Of a stretch of 64,000 bases of DNA, positions 42,782 through 51,072 are shown piece after piece. The translations under genes and the position numbers were made by a program. The notes beneath the pieces are model-generated. The model searched no databases and was not told the origin of the DNA. It saw only the letters and a program-made list of their open reading frames with translations. Source of the DNA: Rufibacter latericius (GTDB lineage: Bacteria; Bacteroidota; Bacteroidia; Cytophagales; Hymenobacteraceae); NCBI RefSeq assembly GCF_003721515.1, contig NZ_RJJD01000021.1:372001-436000 (forward strand), given 5' to 3'. How positions within the stretch are numbered: the first letter of the stretch is position 1; every line of letters starts with the position of its first letter.

Positions 42782-44332
42782 TTATTTGTTGGCCATGGTA
42801 ATCACCACCACCCGTCCACCTTCCTCGTTGGACAGCAGCAGTTTCTTGCCATCGGTGATGTCTACCATGGTGTTGATAGGAATCTCCCGGTCATCGGTGA
42901 GGTCTTTCAATGAAGTCAGCTTTTGGTTTACAAAAACCCATCTGTTCTGGTGGAAGGTGAAGTAGCCTACCGGGATCTTCTGCTCATCGGTCAGTTTCTC
43001 GTTCCGGATGACTTTGCGGTTCACGTGCCACTGGAACAGGTATTGGTTGTGGTACACCATCAGGCGGTGGTTCTCGGGTTTCCAGACGGTGGGCTTGAAC
43101 TCGTAGTACAGGTCCAGCACCGGCAGCGTGCCTTTTACCGGGGTGCCGCAGAACGGACACCGGGGCGAGGTTGTATTGTCAAAGACAAACCATTTCTGGT
43201 CACAGTTGGGGTTACTGCAGGGCTGCATCAGATCGGTGGTTTTAAGCAAAGCCTGCTCCCACTGGTCGGCGTTGGGGCGCTGCATGGGATCGTGCAAACC
43301 GGTGATGAAGGCCTGGTCAAACAAAGCTTTCAGGTAAGGGCCCGTGATGGTGTAGGGCAGCTTGGTGACATCGGCCCAGGGCAGCGTCCACTTGGACACC
43401 TGGTCCAGCTTAGGCCGGTTAGATTTGTCGGTGGGGTGCTCAATGAACAAGGCCTTCTCGCCCATGGACAGCAGGTCATCCTCCTCGGTATCCAGGGAGT
43501 TCACCTTCCCGCCTTTCAGTGGGTGCCGGTATAACAGGTACATATAGATCATGACCGGCAGGGCATGCAAATCAGTCGTGCGGTTGGCGTGTTTCCGGTT
43601 AGGGTCGCGCAGTTCCAGGTTTTTGGTGGCCAGCACCTCGGGGGCAATGAAATCGGCGGTGCCGATGACATCCGGCGGGTATAGGCCGGGCACCACCAAG
43701 CCATCGATGTCAATGATGGTCGCCGATTTACTTACCGGATCGATTAACACGTTTTTGTAGGACAGGTCTGAGTGGGCCAGGCCGGCAGCGTGCAGGCGCT
43801 TGACACCCCGGGCAATTTTTACGCAAATCTGGAAATAGCTGAGCCAGTTGCCCAGCTCGCTTTCATCCAGCCGTAGGGCAAACTGTTTGTTCCGGAACTT
43901 GGCCGAGGCAAACCACAGGCCTTGTTTCTCCTTGCCTTTGATTCCTTCGCCGGTGGCGTAGCCTTTCCTGAAGAAGAAGTTCTTGTTGTAAGCGGGCACA
44001 ATTAAACCCACCTTTCCATCAGCTTCCACCATGTCCGTGGGCCAGCAGTACAGCTCTTTGTAGTACTCGCCGCCCTCGCGGTTGAAGAAGCTGTCATAGT
44101 ACTGGGTCACCAGTTTCTTCAGCCGTTCCCGGGAGTTGTAATCCTGCTTGTCGCGGTAGAAGGCCACCACGTAGGATTTGTCTGGCCCGAAATACACATC
44201 CTTCATCCCGCCGCGCATGGGCTCGCCATTATCTACGTACTGGTAGGTTTTGCCAGGCGTCACAACGGAAGCCACCGTTTTTACGGCGGGTCCGGGTTTA
44301 CTGGAAAAGGTGTTGATGATGCTTTGGCTCAC
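42782..44332 (-). CDS. Serine/threonine protein kinase with zinc ribbon (TerY-P-type kinase)
   Basis: A 516-residue cytoplasmic kinase. The N-lobe has a reduced Gly-loop (NGEPMRGGMKDVYFG) and a possible ATP Lys further on. The catalytic loop is HSDLSYKN (187-194, D189 catalytic), followed by IDIDG in place of DFG and FIAPEVL. After the kinase domain there is a zinc ribbon (CSNPNC ... CPFCG) and a C-terminal domain of beta-strands that could be FHA-like. It belongs to the set of kinases encoded beside a vWA protein and a PP2C phosphatase in 'TerY-P' triads described by comparative genomics. The partner genes are upstream on the same strand. Confidence 0.85.
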   Translation of the reverse strand: MSQSIINTFSSKPGPAVKTVASVVTPGKTYQYVDNGEPMRGGMKDVYFGPDKSYVVAFYRDKQDYNSRERLKKLVTQYYDSFFNREGGEYYKELYCWPTDMVEADGKVGLIVPAYNKNFFFRKGYATGEGIKGKEKQGLWFASAKFRNKQFALRLDESELGNWLSYFQICVKIARGVKRLHAAGLAHSDLSYKNVLIDPVSKSATIIDIDGLVVPGLYPPDVIGTADFIAPEVLATKNLELRDPNRKHANRTTDLHALPVMIYMYLLYRHPLKGGKVNSLDTEEDDLLSMGEKALFIEHPTDKSNRPKLDQVSKWTLPWADVTKLPYTITGPYLKALFDQAFITGLHDPMQRPNADQWEQALLKTTDLMQPCSNPNCDQKWFVFDNTTSPRCPFCGTPVKGTLPVLDLYYEFKPTVWKPENHRLMVYHNQYLFQWHVNRKVIRNEKLTDEQKIPVGYFTFHQNRWVFVNQKLTSLKDLTDDREIPINTMVDITDGKKLLLSNEEGGRVVVITMANK

Positions 44333-44392
44333 AGGTAGATGCTCTTGGTTTATGGGTAATCTGTTGTACGTGCGTTTCCGGGCGGTTTACTT

Positions 44393-44429
44393 GTTTTAGG
44401 CCCGGTTTTGGAAAAACGGCTAAAAAACG
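44393..44429. repeat. Hairpin repeat, TTTTAGGC family
   Basis: TGTTTTAGGCCCGGTTTT then GGAAAAACGGCTAAAAAACG, between the PP2C stop and the kinase start and overlapping the PP2C stop codon. Confidence 0.5.
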
Positions 44430-45826
44430 ATGGCAAGGGTTCGGTCATCGTGGTTGCCGGGGCTCCAGAAGTCCATCCATTTGGAGAGCTGCGCTTCAAG
44501 GTCTGGGTTACCGGTGCTCAGCTCCACTTTGGCGCCATCCTCGTTCTGGCCGTTCAGGTCCGCGAGAAACTCCTGCCACTTCGCGATGTTGGGCAGGTTG
44601 GCCTCCACCACGAACTTGGGGTCATAGATGCCATCAGACATCATGATGAGGTAAGAGAAATCATCCAGCAGTCTGAACCCGAAGCGGGTAGAGAATTTCT
44701 CGTTCTGGAAGATCTCCGGCATGGTGATGAAACGCGTGCCGCCGCCAAATTCGCCCACATCCAGCCAGTTCATGAGAGTCACCTCGGTCACGTTTTTGTT
44801 CAGCACCGCGATGGGACAATCTCCCACCCCAAACGAAAGCAGCGCGTAACCCACGTCGTACTTCTTGAACAGGGTAAAAATGAGGGTACTGCTCAGGTCT
44901 TTCAGTGTAGCTTCCTGCCCAGTGGCGAAGGCCTCCAGCTGTTTGTGCACCTTGAAAGCGGCTTTGCCGAGGTTGTTGTATACCAAACGGTTCAGCTTCT
45001 TCTGGGTGTCTTCACCGGTGTTGCTGGCGTGCTGCTGTACCAACTCGTCAAACTCCAGCATGCTTTCCGCCGAGGCCGGATCCTCAAAATAATCCACTAC
45101 GCCGGCACAGGCCATCGCCGAGCCCTTCCTGGACAGCCGCGCGCTGCCGGCCCCGTCTGCCACCACCACAATATTCCAGCCGTTGGGCAACTCCCTGAAC
45201 GCGAAATCATCTTCCCTAAACGAGCCCACATTGGCATGGGAACGCCCGCGTTTGGAGGAAACCACAATATGCCGGTCGCCCAAGGGCGAGAACACCGTCA
45301 CGTCGTCTTCTTTCCAGAACGGGTCCTGCTTATCGCTTTCCAGGTTTTTCCAGAGGCTTTTGGGGTTCGGGTTGATGATAAGCAGGATTTCCTTTTGGTT
45401 AAAGGGAGCCTCCTCAGGCTGGCCTTCCACTTTGAAATGTACTGTGAATTTCAAATCGCCGCTTTGGGTGGGCACTCCGGTGATTTCGTTGTTCTCGGCG
45501 CTGTAGGTCAGGCCCAGCGCTTCCAACCCCTCAATTTTGAAGGCCACCAAGTCATTCCAGTTGTAGGCCTCAAAGTCAAAAGGAGCCGCGTACGGCTTGC
45601 CCACGGTAGCATTTGGAATACGAATGGGTTGCTGTACAATCTCAGCTATTCTGTCTTCCGTTTTCCAATTAGCCATGAGTTGTTCCTGATTTTGAATGAT
45701 TTGGTGGATAATGGCCAGGTTCTGCTCTTCCTGTAAAAAACGCTCAAACAACCCCACCCGATGGGCCGGAATGGTGATGTTGTTACGCTTGAAAAGATCC
45801 GTCACCAGTTGTTTTACATCGGCCAT
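44420..45826 (-). CDS. PP2C-like protein phosphatase with N-terminal helical and Ig-like regions
   Basis: A 468-residue protein. Residues 1-60 are helical; 75-150 look like an Ig/cadherin-like putative domain (YSAENNEITGVPTQSGDLKF). The PP2C domain (190-468) has RGRSHANVGSFREDDFAF, VVVADGAGSAR (metal-binding Asp-Gly), FGVGDCP, MMSDGIYD and a terminal HDDRTLAIVF. These are the metal-coordinating residues of a working PPM phosphatase. It would reverse the phosphorylation made by the neighbouring kinase. It lies between the vWA gene and the kinase gene on the same strand. Confidence 0.9.
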   Translation of the reverse strand: MADVKQLVTDLFKRNNITIPAHRVGLFERFLQEEQNLAIIHQIIQNQEQLMANWKTEDRIAEIVQQPIRIPNATVGKPYAAPFDFEAYNWNDLVAFKIEGLEALGLTYSAENNEITGVPTQSGDLKFTVHFKVEGQPEEAPFNQKEILLIINPNPKSLWKNLESDKQDPFWKEDDVTVFSPLGDRHIVVSSKRGRSHANVGSFREDDFAFRELPNGWNIVVVADGAGSARLSRKGSAMACAGVVDYFEDPASAESMLEFDELVQQHASNTGEDTQKKLNRLVYNNLGKAAFKVHKQLEAFATGQEATLKDLSSTLIFTLFKKYDVGYALLSFGVGDCPIAVLNKNVTEVTLMNWLDVGEFGGGTRFITMPEIFQNEKFSTRFGFRLLDDFSYLIMMSDGIYDPKFVVEANLPNIAKWQEFLADLNGQNEDGAKVELSTGNPDLEAQLSKWMDFWSPGNHDDRTLAIVF

Positions 45827-45976
45827 TCCTGCTTTTATGATTGTCTTCTAAACTGATTTTCCTTCCTGGGTGAGCGATTTGCCTAACGCCTCATCTTCTT
45901 TTAGCTGGTGACTCTCCTTCATAGCCGTAGCTTGCACCAGCAGTTACTCCATTAGCAGGTACTTATTTTTACAATC

Positions 45977-46072
45977 GCCCTTGTTGGTGTTATCACCAAT
46001 AGGTAAGAAGGTATCTGATCACTTAAGTAAGCCTGGGATATAGTGCTTGTTGGTGAGAACACCAACAAGGGC
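45977..46072. repeat. Paired TTGGTG palindromes between the vWA and PP2C genes
   Basis: TTGTTGGTG-TTAT-CACCAATAG (45981-46002) and a perfect TTGTTGGTG-AGAA-CACCAACAA (46047-46068). The outer ends also form an inverted pair: GCCCTTGTTGGTG (45977-45989) with CACCAACAAGGGC (46060-46072). They lie in the 328-base gap inside the operon and look like a double operator or an attenuator structure. Confidence 0.65.
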
Positions 46073-46154
46073 TTCTGAAGGACAACTTTTAAGCAGGAAA
46101 AGAAAGACCCAGCCTTTTGAGGCCATTGCTTTCCTTTCCCGCTGAGGCTGTTTC

Positions 46155-46793
46155 TTAGGTAACGATGTTCAGTTCTGAAGGCGGCGGTGGCAACTCTCCC
46201 ATGCCCGTTACTTCCTTACCGGCATCTTCCACTTTGGTAGAGGTTACGCCAATAGACGCACTCACCCAGGTGAAGAACTTAGCGATGCTTTGGCTGTCGG
46301 CGGTGTCCAAGGTGACTACGTTCTCGGTGATCTGCTTGAGCAGGGCAGAATCGGCGGCGCTGCCGGCGGCACAGGCCACGGTAAAGGCGGTTTTCCGTTT
46401 CTGGAACTCTTGCAGGCCAGCTTGCCAATCATCGGTAGGGATTCCGTCCGTCATAATGAACACCAGCGGTTTCCAGTCGCCTTTCTGCTCTGCGGTGGTT
46501 TTGGTTACCTCGTTGTCTATGCAGGTGGAAACCAATTTCAAAGCATCGCCCAGGCTGGTGGTGCCGGTGGCTTTAATGTCTACCATCTGGAAGGAGGCCA
46601 GATCGGTTAAAGGCACCACCTGCCGGGCCTCGCTGTCAAAGGTGATGATGCTGATGAAGGCGGTCTCAATGGCCTGCGGATTCTGACGCAGGGAGCTGAT
46701 CATGACCTGCACTCCATTTTTTACTGCTTCAATGGGTTCACCGGTCATGGAGCCGGAAGTATCCAGTAACAAATAGACGGGTAGTCTCCTCAT
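46155..46793 (-). CDS. TerY-like von Willebrand factor A protein
   Basis: A 212-residue vWA protein. The MIDAS metal site D11-x-S13-x-S15 is in LLLDTSGSM, with the Thr in KATGTTSLGDAL and the Asp in MTDGIPTDD. No signal peptide. It is short and typical of TerY from tellurite-resistance-associated systems. It starts the minus-strand cluster of five genes. In such triads the vWA protein is believed to be a target or scaffold for the kinase and phosphatase. Confidence 0.92.
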   Translation of the reverse strand: MRRLPVYLLLDTSGSMTGEPIEAVKNGVQVMISSLRQNPQAIETAFISIITFDSEARQVVPLTDLASFQMVDIKATGTTSLGDALKLVSTCIDNEVTKTTAEQKGDWKPLVFIMTDGIPTDDWQAGLQEFQKRKTAFTVACAAGSAADSALLKQITENVVTLDTADSQSIAKFFTWVSASIGVTSTKVEDAGKEVTGMGELPPPPSELNIVT

Positions 46794-47367
46794 AGGTATA
46801 CGATTTGAGATGTGTTAACTAATAGAAAGCTGAATCTGCGGCACCAATAAAAAGGTACCAACCACCGCCAGCGTTAAAAAACGTCGCCTTTCTATTACCA
46901 TTTAGAAAGCATCGGTTTTAGAGCTTGTTTTCGGAAATCAGGCTTAAAACCGTACGTATTTTAACGGGCAGTTGAAATCTTTAACGAAGGCCTTTGCCCA
47001 AAGTTTTCGGGTTACTTCTGGAAGGTAGCAGGTTAACCTGCCTGGCCTCTTCTCCCTAAAAACAGGCTTAGGTGGAAAGGGAAATGCTCCCTTTCTTTCG
47101 GAAGAAGCAAACTAAATGGTATTTGAAGGGAAACCGGAAGGAAAATGAGGAGGGAGATTTAAGGCTGTTTTATCCATTTTAAGCTGAAAACATCTTACGG
47201 ATATGCCTCTTAAACTTTGAGATAATTTCCCTAATTGGTTGGATCATAAAGTAAATGGGTGTCAATAAACCTCGGGAATGTAAGAAAGAGTGTGTTCCAA
47301 TTCCTTCAATTTCTGTCTAAAGCTATTTTTAAAGGTATCTTGTTGTTTTTGAAAGTGACACCCAAGG
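46794..47367. other. 574-base intergenic region upstream of the vWA gene
   Basis: No coding frame is credible here. It contains a clear TTTTAGGC-family hairpin at 46913-46952 (CGGTTTTA ... TAAAACCG, 12 to 13-base arms) and two weaker copies near 47050 and 47165. The promoter of the cluster should lie here, but I see no perfect TAnnTTTG element on the minus strand near the start. Confidence 0.6.
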
Positions 47368-48156
47368 TTACTTAGCGAGAGCCATACCCAGGAGGTATAT
47401 CTTTTTAGATTTTCCCTGAAGAATACCTTTCTCCCAGACGTAGTCTTCAGCCTCCAACCCTTTCAGTAAACTATCTAAATCGTTCAGGGTGTAGGTACGG
47501 GCATTGGATACTGCCCCATCCCAGGCAAAGAAGAAAGGAATTATGGGAATAAGGTAGGTAAATACGAGTTGTTTCCAGCTTAAAGGTCGCACCAGGGGAG
47601 TAATGAAGAAGGGTGTGAGGAAATTGAAAGGCAAGGCTATCCACCACAACGAAGAAGGATAACTGTTGTCACTGATTTCATAGATGCAGATGGGCTGGCG
47701 CTGGTTAAAAGCATTTTGTAAAATCTTCCGGGCCGGTTCTGGTCTCATGTGGTGAAAACTGCATACCATGGTTCTCACGCCTACCAAATCAGAGGGCAAG
47801 TGAGTAGCATCTACCGGAGACGTTAAATAGGAGATATTACCAGTGGGGCTTTGGTTGATTTTGTGGGCTAATTTCTGATTGGGGTATAAATCTGTAAGGG
47901 TTAAGGTAAGGCCTTTCAGGTGAGGTTCTTCCCGCAGGGTTTCAAACACTTGCATCATGGGTCCCCCGCTTCCGGAGCACAAGTCAATAATGGATGGTTT
48001 AGCCGATGAAGGAAGAACTTTATGGAGGAGGGTTGCAATATCTTCCCTTGTGCCCAGAACCCGGTGCATGACCACTATCAACCGGGTAAGACTAATTCTA
48101 AGCCAATCAGGAAACCAAGGGAAATCCTCGAACTCAAATAAATGGATTCTTTTCAT
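47368..48156 (-). CDS. SAM-dependent methyltransferase with C-terminal membrane-associated region
   Basis: A 262-residue protein. The SAM-binding motif is IIDLCSGSGGPM (56-67), with TDLYPN as the acidic second motif and VCSFHHMRPEPAR as the post-motif region. The C-terminal third has two hydrophobic stretches (ALPFNFLTPFFITPLV and FTYLIPIIPFFFAW), so the protein probably associates with the membrane and may methylate a lipid or a quinone-like compound. I do not recognise a named family. It lies 79 bp downstream of the LytTR regulator on the same strand. Confidence 0.8.
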   Translation of the reverse strand: MKRIHLFEFEDFPWFPDWLRISLTRLIVVMHRVLGTREDIATLLHKVLPSSAKPSIIDLCSGSGGPMMQVFETLREEPHLKGLTLTLTDLYPNQKLAHKINQSPTGNISYLTSPVDATHLPSDLVGVRTMVCSFHHMRPEPARKILQNAFNQRQPICIYEISDNSYPSSLWWIALPFNFLTPFFITPLVRPLSWKQLVFTYLIPIIPFFFAWDGAVSNARTYTLNDLDSLLKGLEAEDYVWEKGILQGKSKKIYLLGMALAK

Positions 48157-48234
48157 CTGGTTTTGGGCTAGCGGCCTTAAAATGCAAAAAACCTCCGGTA
48201 AGCCAAATTAAAGAAAACCGCTTTAAGAAAGAAG

Positions 48235-49017
48235 CTACTCCCCTAACCAATGCCTGAACTCCATGGCTTTCTCCCTACTTATGATGACTTCTTCCTCTGA
48301 GGTTGGCGAGAGGTTTATCTTCAGTTTGGCGTTTACCTCCTGACTTACTTTGGAGACGGCGGAATAGTTCACGATGTATTGGCGATTGGCCCGGAAAAAG
48401 TCTTTTGGGTTGAGAGATTTTTCCAGTTCCTCCATGGAGAAATCAACTTGATAGCGTCGATCGTCTTTGGTCTGGAGGAAGTTGATTTTCTCTTTGGTGA
48501 AAAAGTACGCCACCTCGCTACTAGTCACCGGAAACATGCGGTGGCCTTGCTTTACCAGAATCCGGTCGCGGTAGAGGTCTGTAGGTTGGGTGCGCTGCTC
48601 ATTCAATCCCTGGAGCAAGGCTTCTATGTTCATTGGAAACGCTGCCTTGCCCGAGAACACCCTTTTCATGTCCTTCAGCTTTTGCAGACTCCGTTGCAGT
48701 TCTTTTTCTTGGATGGGCTTTAACAAGTAGTCCACGCTGTTGAGCCGGAACGCCCGAATGGCATGTTCATCATAGGCGGTGGTAAAAATAATGGGGCAAG
48801 TCACCTCTACCTGAGAGAATACATCAAAGCTTTGGCCATCGGCGAGTTCAATATCCAACAGCAGCAAATCTGGGGCTGGATTCGTCCTGAACCATTGCAC
48901 GGTGGCCGAGACACTTTCCAGCATAGCCTCTACCCTGCTGGTAGGTTCCAGGGCTTCTACCATCTTCCGCAGCCGGCGGGCAGCAAGGGCTTCGTCTTCA
49001 ACGATCAAAATGCGCAT
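48235..49017 (-). CDS. LytTR family response regulator
   Basis: A 260-residue regulator. The receiver domain carries E7-D8 and phospho-acceptor D55 in LLLLDIELADG, with K in DYLLKPI. The LytTR domain begins near 150 (RDRILVKQGHRMFPVTSSEVAYF) and ends with INLSPTSEEEVIISREKAMEFRHW. Its start lies 20 bp inside the 3' end of the kinase gene, so the two are coupled. Target unknown. Confidence 0.95.
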   Translation of the reverse strand: MRILIVEDEALAARRLRKMVEALEPTSRVEAMLESVSATVQWFRTNPAPDLLLLDIELADGQSFDVFSQVEVTCPIIFTTAYDEHAIRAFRLNSVDYLLKPIQEKELQRSLQKLKDMKRVFSGKAAFPMNIEALLQGLNEQRTQPTDLYRDRILVKQGHRMFPVTSSEVAYFFTKEKINFLQTKDDRRYQVDFSMEELEKSLNPKDFFRANRQYIVNYSAVSKVSQEVNAKLKINLSPTSEEEVIISREKAMEFRHWLGE

Positions 49018-50047
49018 ATTGCCTGGGGCTTATCAAAGGGATTTGTATCTGGAAAAGAGCATCGGTTTCCTGAATGGCAATCTCAGACTGGTTTAGCAGA
49101 TGATACTTGGCCGCTACGTTCACCAAACCCATCTTATTGGAAGCCACCGAGGACTTTCGCTTCTGAAGGTTATTTTCAACCACCAGGTGCTGCAAGTCAT
49201 TTGCGTAAATCCTGATGTGCAGGGGAGTAGCCTCGGAGATGACATTGTGTTTTACAGCATTTTCTACCAGAATCTGCAGCGTAAGCGGCGGCAAAAGACA
49301 GGCCCTTAACTCTGGTAAAACATCAATGGATAAACTCACCCCTTCTTCAAACCTTGTTTTGAGTAGGTAGAAATAAGCTTCGATAAACTCAATTTCCTGA
49401 TTTAAAGTGATCAGCTCCTTTTCATTGCTTTGCAGCAGATATCGGTAAATAAGGGCTAATTCATCTACAAACCGAAGGGCTCGTTTTGGGTCTTCCTCAA
49501 TGAGGCCAGAAAGGGAATTGAGGCTGTTAAACAGAAAGTGCGGACTTACCTGGTTTTTCAACGACTCCAGTTGGCTTTGCAGATTCCGTTTCTTCAGCTC
49601 CTCGGCCAGCCTCACCGACTCTTTCCATTGGCTGAGGTAATAGGTAGATTCATAGGCGATGGCAATCAACTGGCAGAAAAACAAGGTCATGCCTATGCTG
49701 TACAAATAGCTGTACAGATTCAGCTCCTCTGGTTTCCAGAAGCCTATAAGACCTTCCACCCAGACATGCCAGCACCCTACCGCCACTGAGAAAACAACCA
49801 ACAGAAAAGCCAGTAACAGAAGCCGTGGTGCCAGCCGTTGGAGCCCCTCAAATCTGGAACGGGAAACCCGAATAGCCAACCGCGTGCCCTCCCAGATCAC
49901 AAAGGTGAACACCAGTTGCCACGCCAGTACTTTCCACAAGGGCTCCTCCCCTTTCAAGACCCGTTGCAGGTAGAAGAACAGAAAGAGAATAAGGTTCTGG
50001 ATCAGCATTCCTGCTACCCGCAGCCTGGTATCATGCAGCTTCAACAT
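48998..50047 (-). CDS. LytS-type sensor histidine kinase
   Basis: A 349-residue membrane kinase. Four membrane segments are in residues 12-135 (NLILFLFFYLQRV; LAWQLVFTFVIWEG; LLLLAFLLVVFSVAVG; YLYSIGMTLFFCQLIAI). The phospho-acceptor is H170 in NQVSPHFLFNSLNSL; the N-box is LQILVENAVKHNV. It shares the layout of the kinase at 23,342 but has a different sensor segment. It heads a two-gene operon with the LytTR regulator. Confidence 0.94.
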   Translation of the reverse strand: MLKLHDTRLRVAGMLIQNLILFLFFYLQRVLKGEEPLWKVLAWQLVFTFVIWEGTRLAIRVSRSRFEGLQRLAPRLLLLAFLLVVFSVAVGCWHVWVEGLIGFWKPEELNLYSYLYSIGMTLFFCQLIAIAYESTYYLSQWKESVRLAEELKKRNLQSQLESLKNQVSPHFLFNSLNSLSGLIEEDPKRALRFVDELALIYRYLLQSNEKELITLNQEIEFIEAYFYLLKTRFEEGVSLSIDVLPELRACLLPPLTLQILVENAVKHNVISEATPLHIRIYANDLQHLVVENNLQKRKSSVASNKMGLVNVAAKYHLLNQSEIAIQETDALFQIQIPLISPRQYAHFDR

Positions 50048-50136
50048 GGAGTACCTTCCTTAAAGACTAAAACGCACCTCTTAATTTAAGGGAAGTTTGG
50101 CTAATTCGGGTTTAAAAGGGGAATTTAAAACAGGTT

Positions 50137-50673
50137 TTAAGCTAACTGCGTGATTGATAACTTTGGCAAAATCTCTTTTGATTCAGAGGGTAAGGCAAAG
50201 GTTTTCCTCCTGTGGGTAATGATTAACAAAACCATCAGAAAGATGGAAGCCACTCCGGGCAGCAAGCTGAGCGGGTTGAACGGAAACAAAGGCACACTGA
50301 TGAAGATCTGCAGCAGACAGGCTTTTACCATGTTACTCAGGACAAGCTCCTTCCCCAGGCAGACGCGCTTCACTCCGGCAACCAAATACCCGTTGATAAG
50401 GGCTAGCAGCACCCCAAATTGAATAAGGGTGTAGAATCTCATGTCATACACAAAAGTACCCGCCTTTGCCTTGATCATCGCAACGGCGGTCACCGCAATT
50501 AGATGCGCGCAGATGTTGAGCAGGGTATATTGGGCTAGAAACGCCATAAGGAAAGTAAGTACCTTACTTCTGAAATCTAGAATCCGTTTTCTGGAAACTA
50601 GATAAGTAAAAATCAGGCTTGCCAAAACGGTTACCACCAATAAAAGGCTGTCAACAAGTTGGGTATTGATCAT
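50137..50673 (-). CDS. Small integral membrane protein, unknown
   Basis: A 178-residue protein; ATG at 50673 (MINTQLVDSLLLVV) is preferred to one 16 codons upstream because the first membrane segment follows it at once. Four or five membrane segments are visible (LLLVVTVLASLIFTYLV; VLTFLMAFLAQYTLL; TLIQFGVLLALINGYLV; LLPGVASIFLMVLLIIT). No family recognised. It ends 89 bp upstream of the LytS-type kinase start on the same strand and could be co-transcribed with it. Confidence 0.7.
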   Translation of the reverse strand: MINTQLVDSLLLVVTVLASLIFTYLVSRKRILDFRSKVLTFLMAFLAQYTLLNICAHLIAVTAVAMIKAKAGTFVYDMRFYTLIQFGVLLALINGYLVAGVKRVCLGKELVLSNMVKACLLQIFISVPLFPFNPLSLLPGVASIFLMVLLIITHRRKTFALPSESKEILPKLSITQLA

Positions 50674-50911
50674 CTGCTTTTTCTGGTTTAAGGTTGAATT
50701 AAAGACGGTTCTTCCAGTCACTCAAAGTGTTATCTGGAGAGGATAGAAGAAAGATAAGAGGCTTCCTTCTGCCTTGAAAGTCTATTTTCCTCAAGTGTCA
50801 GAAATTGGATCTGAACCGTCCTGAGCCTTACCTGAAGGGTTTGACTTATCTCAAGAAGCAACGGATGTTGTTAGCTAAAGCAGGTGGGGTGATTGCTTTT
50901 CCTTATACAGC

Positions 50912-50945
50912 AACAGCAAAGCCGGATTGCTCCGGCTTTGCTGTT
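50912..50945. terminator. Hairpin terminator in the gap before the PAS kinase end
   Basis: Arms AACAGCAAAGCCGGA (50912-50926) and TCCGGCTTTGCTGTT (50931-50945), 4-base loop, T-run on the plus side. The 350-base gap (50722-51072) holds no other gene. Its stronger T-run is on the plus strand although both neighbouring genes are on the minus strand. Confidence 0.65.
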
Positions 50946-50996
50946 TTGAAGTCTTCAGAATAAACGGAGTTAAGATTAGTCGAAATTAAATATGCT

Positions 50997-51030
50997 TTTT
51001 AGGCCTACTTTTCAGAAATGAGGCTTAAAA
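50997..51030. repeat. Hairpin repeat, TTTTAGGC family, close to consensus
   Basis: TTTTAGGCCT ... AGGCTTAAAA, 10-base arms with a single G-T pair and a loop ACTTTTCAGAAATG, 43 bases past the PAS kinase stop. Confidence 0.65.
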
Positions 51031-51072
51031 TGGATGTCCCCTGTGTCCATCTTCCACCTTTGGTAAACGACA

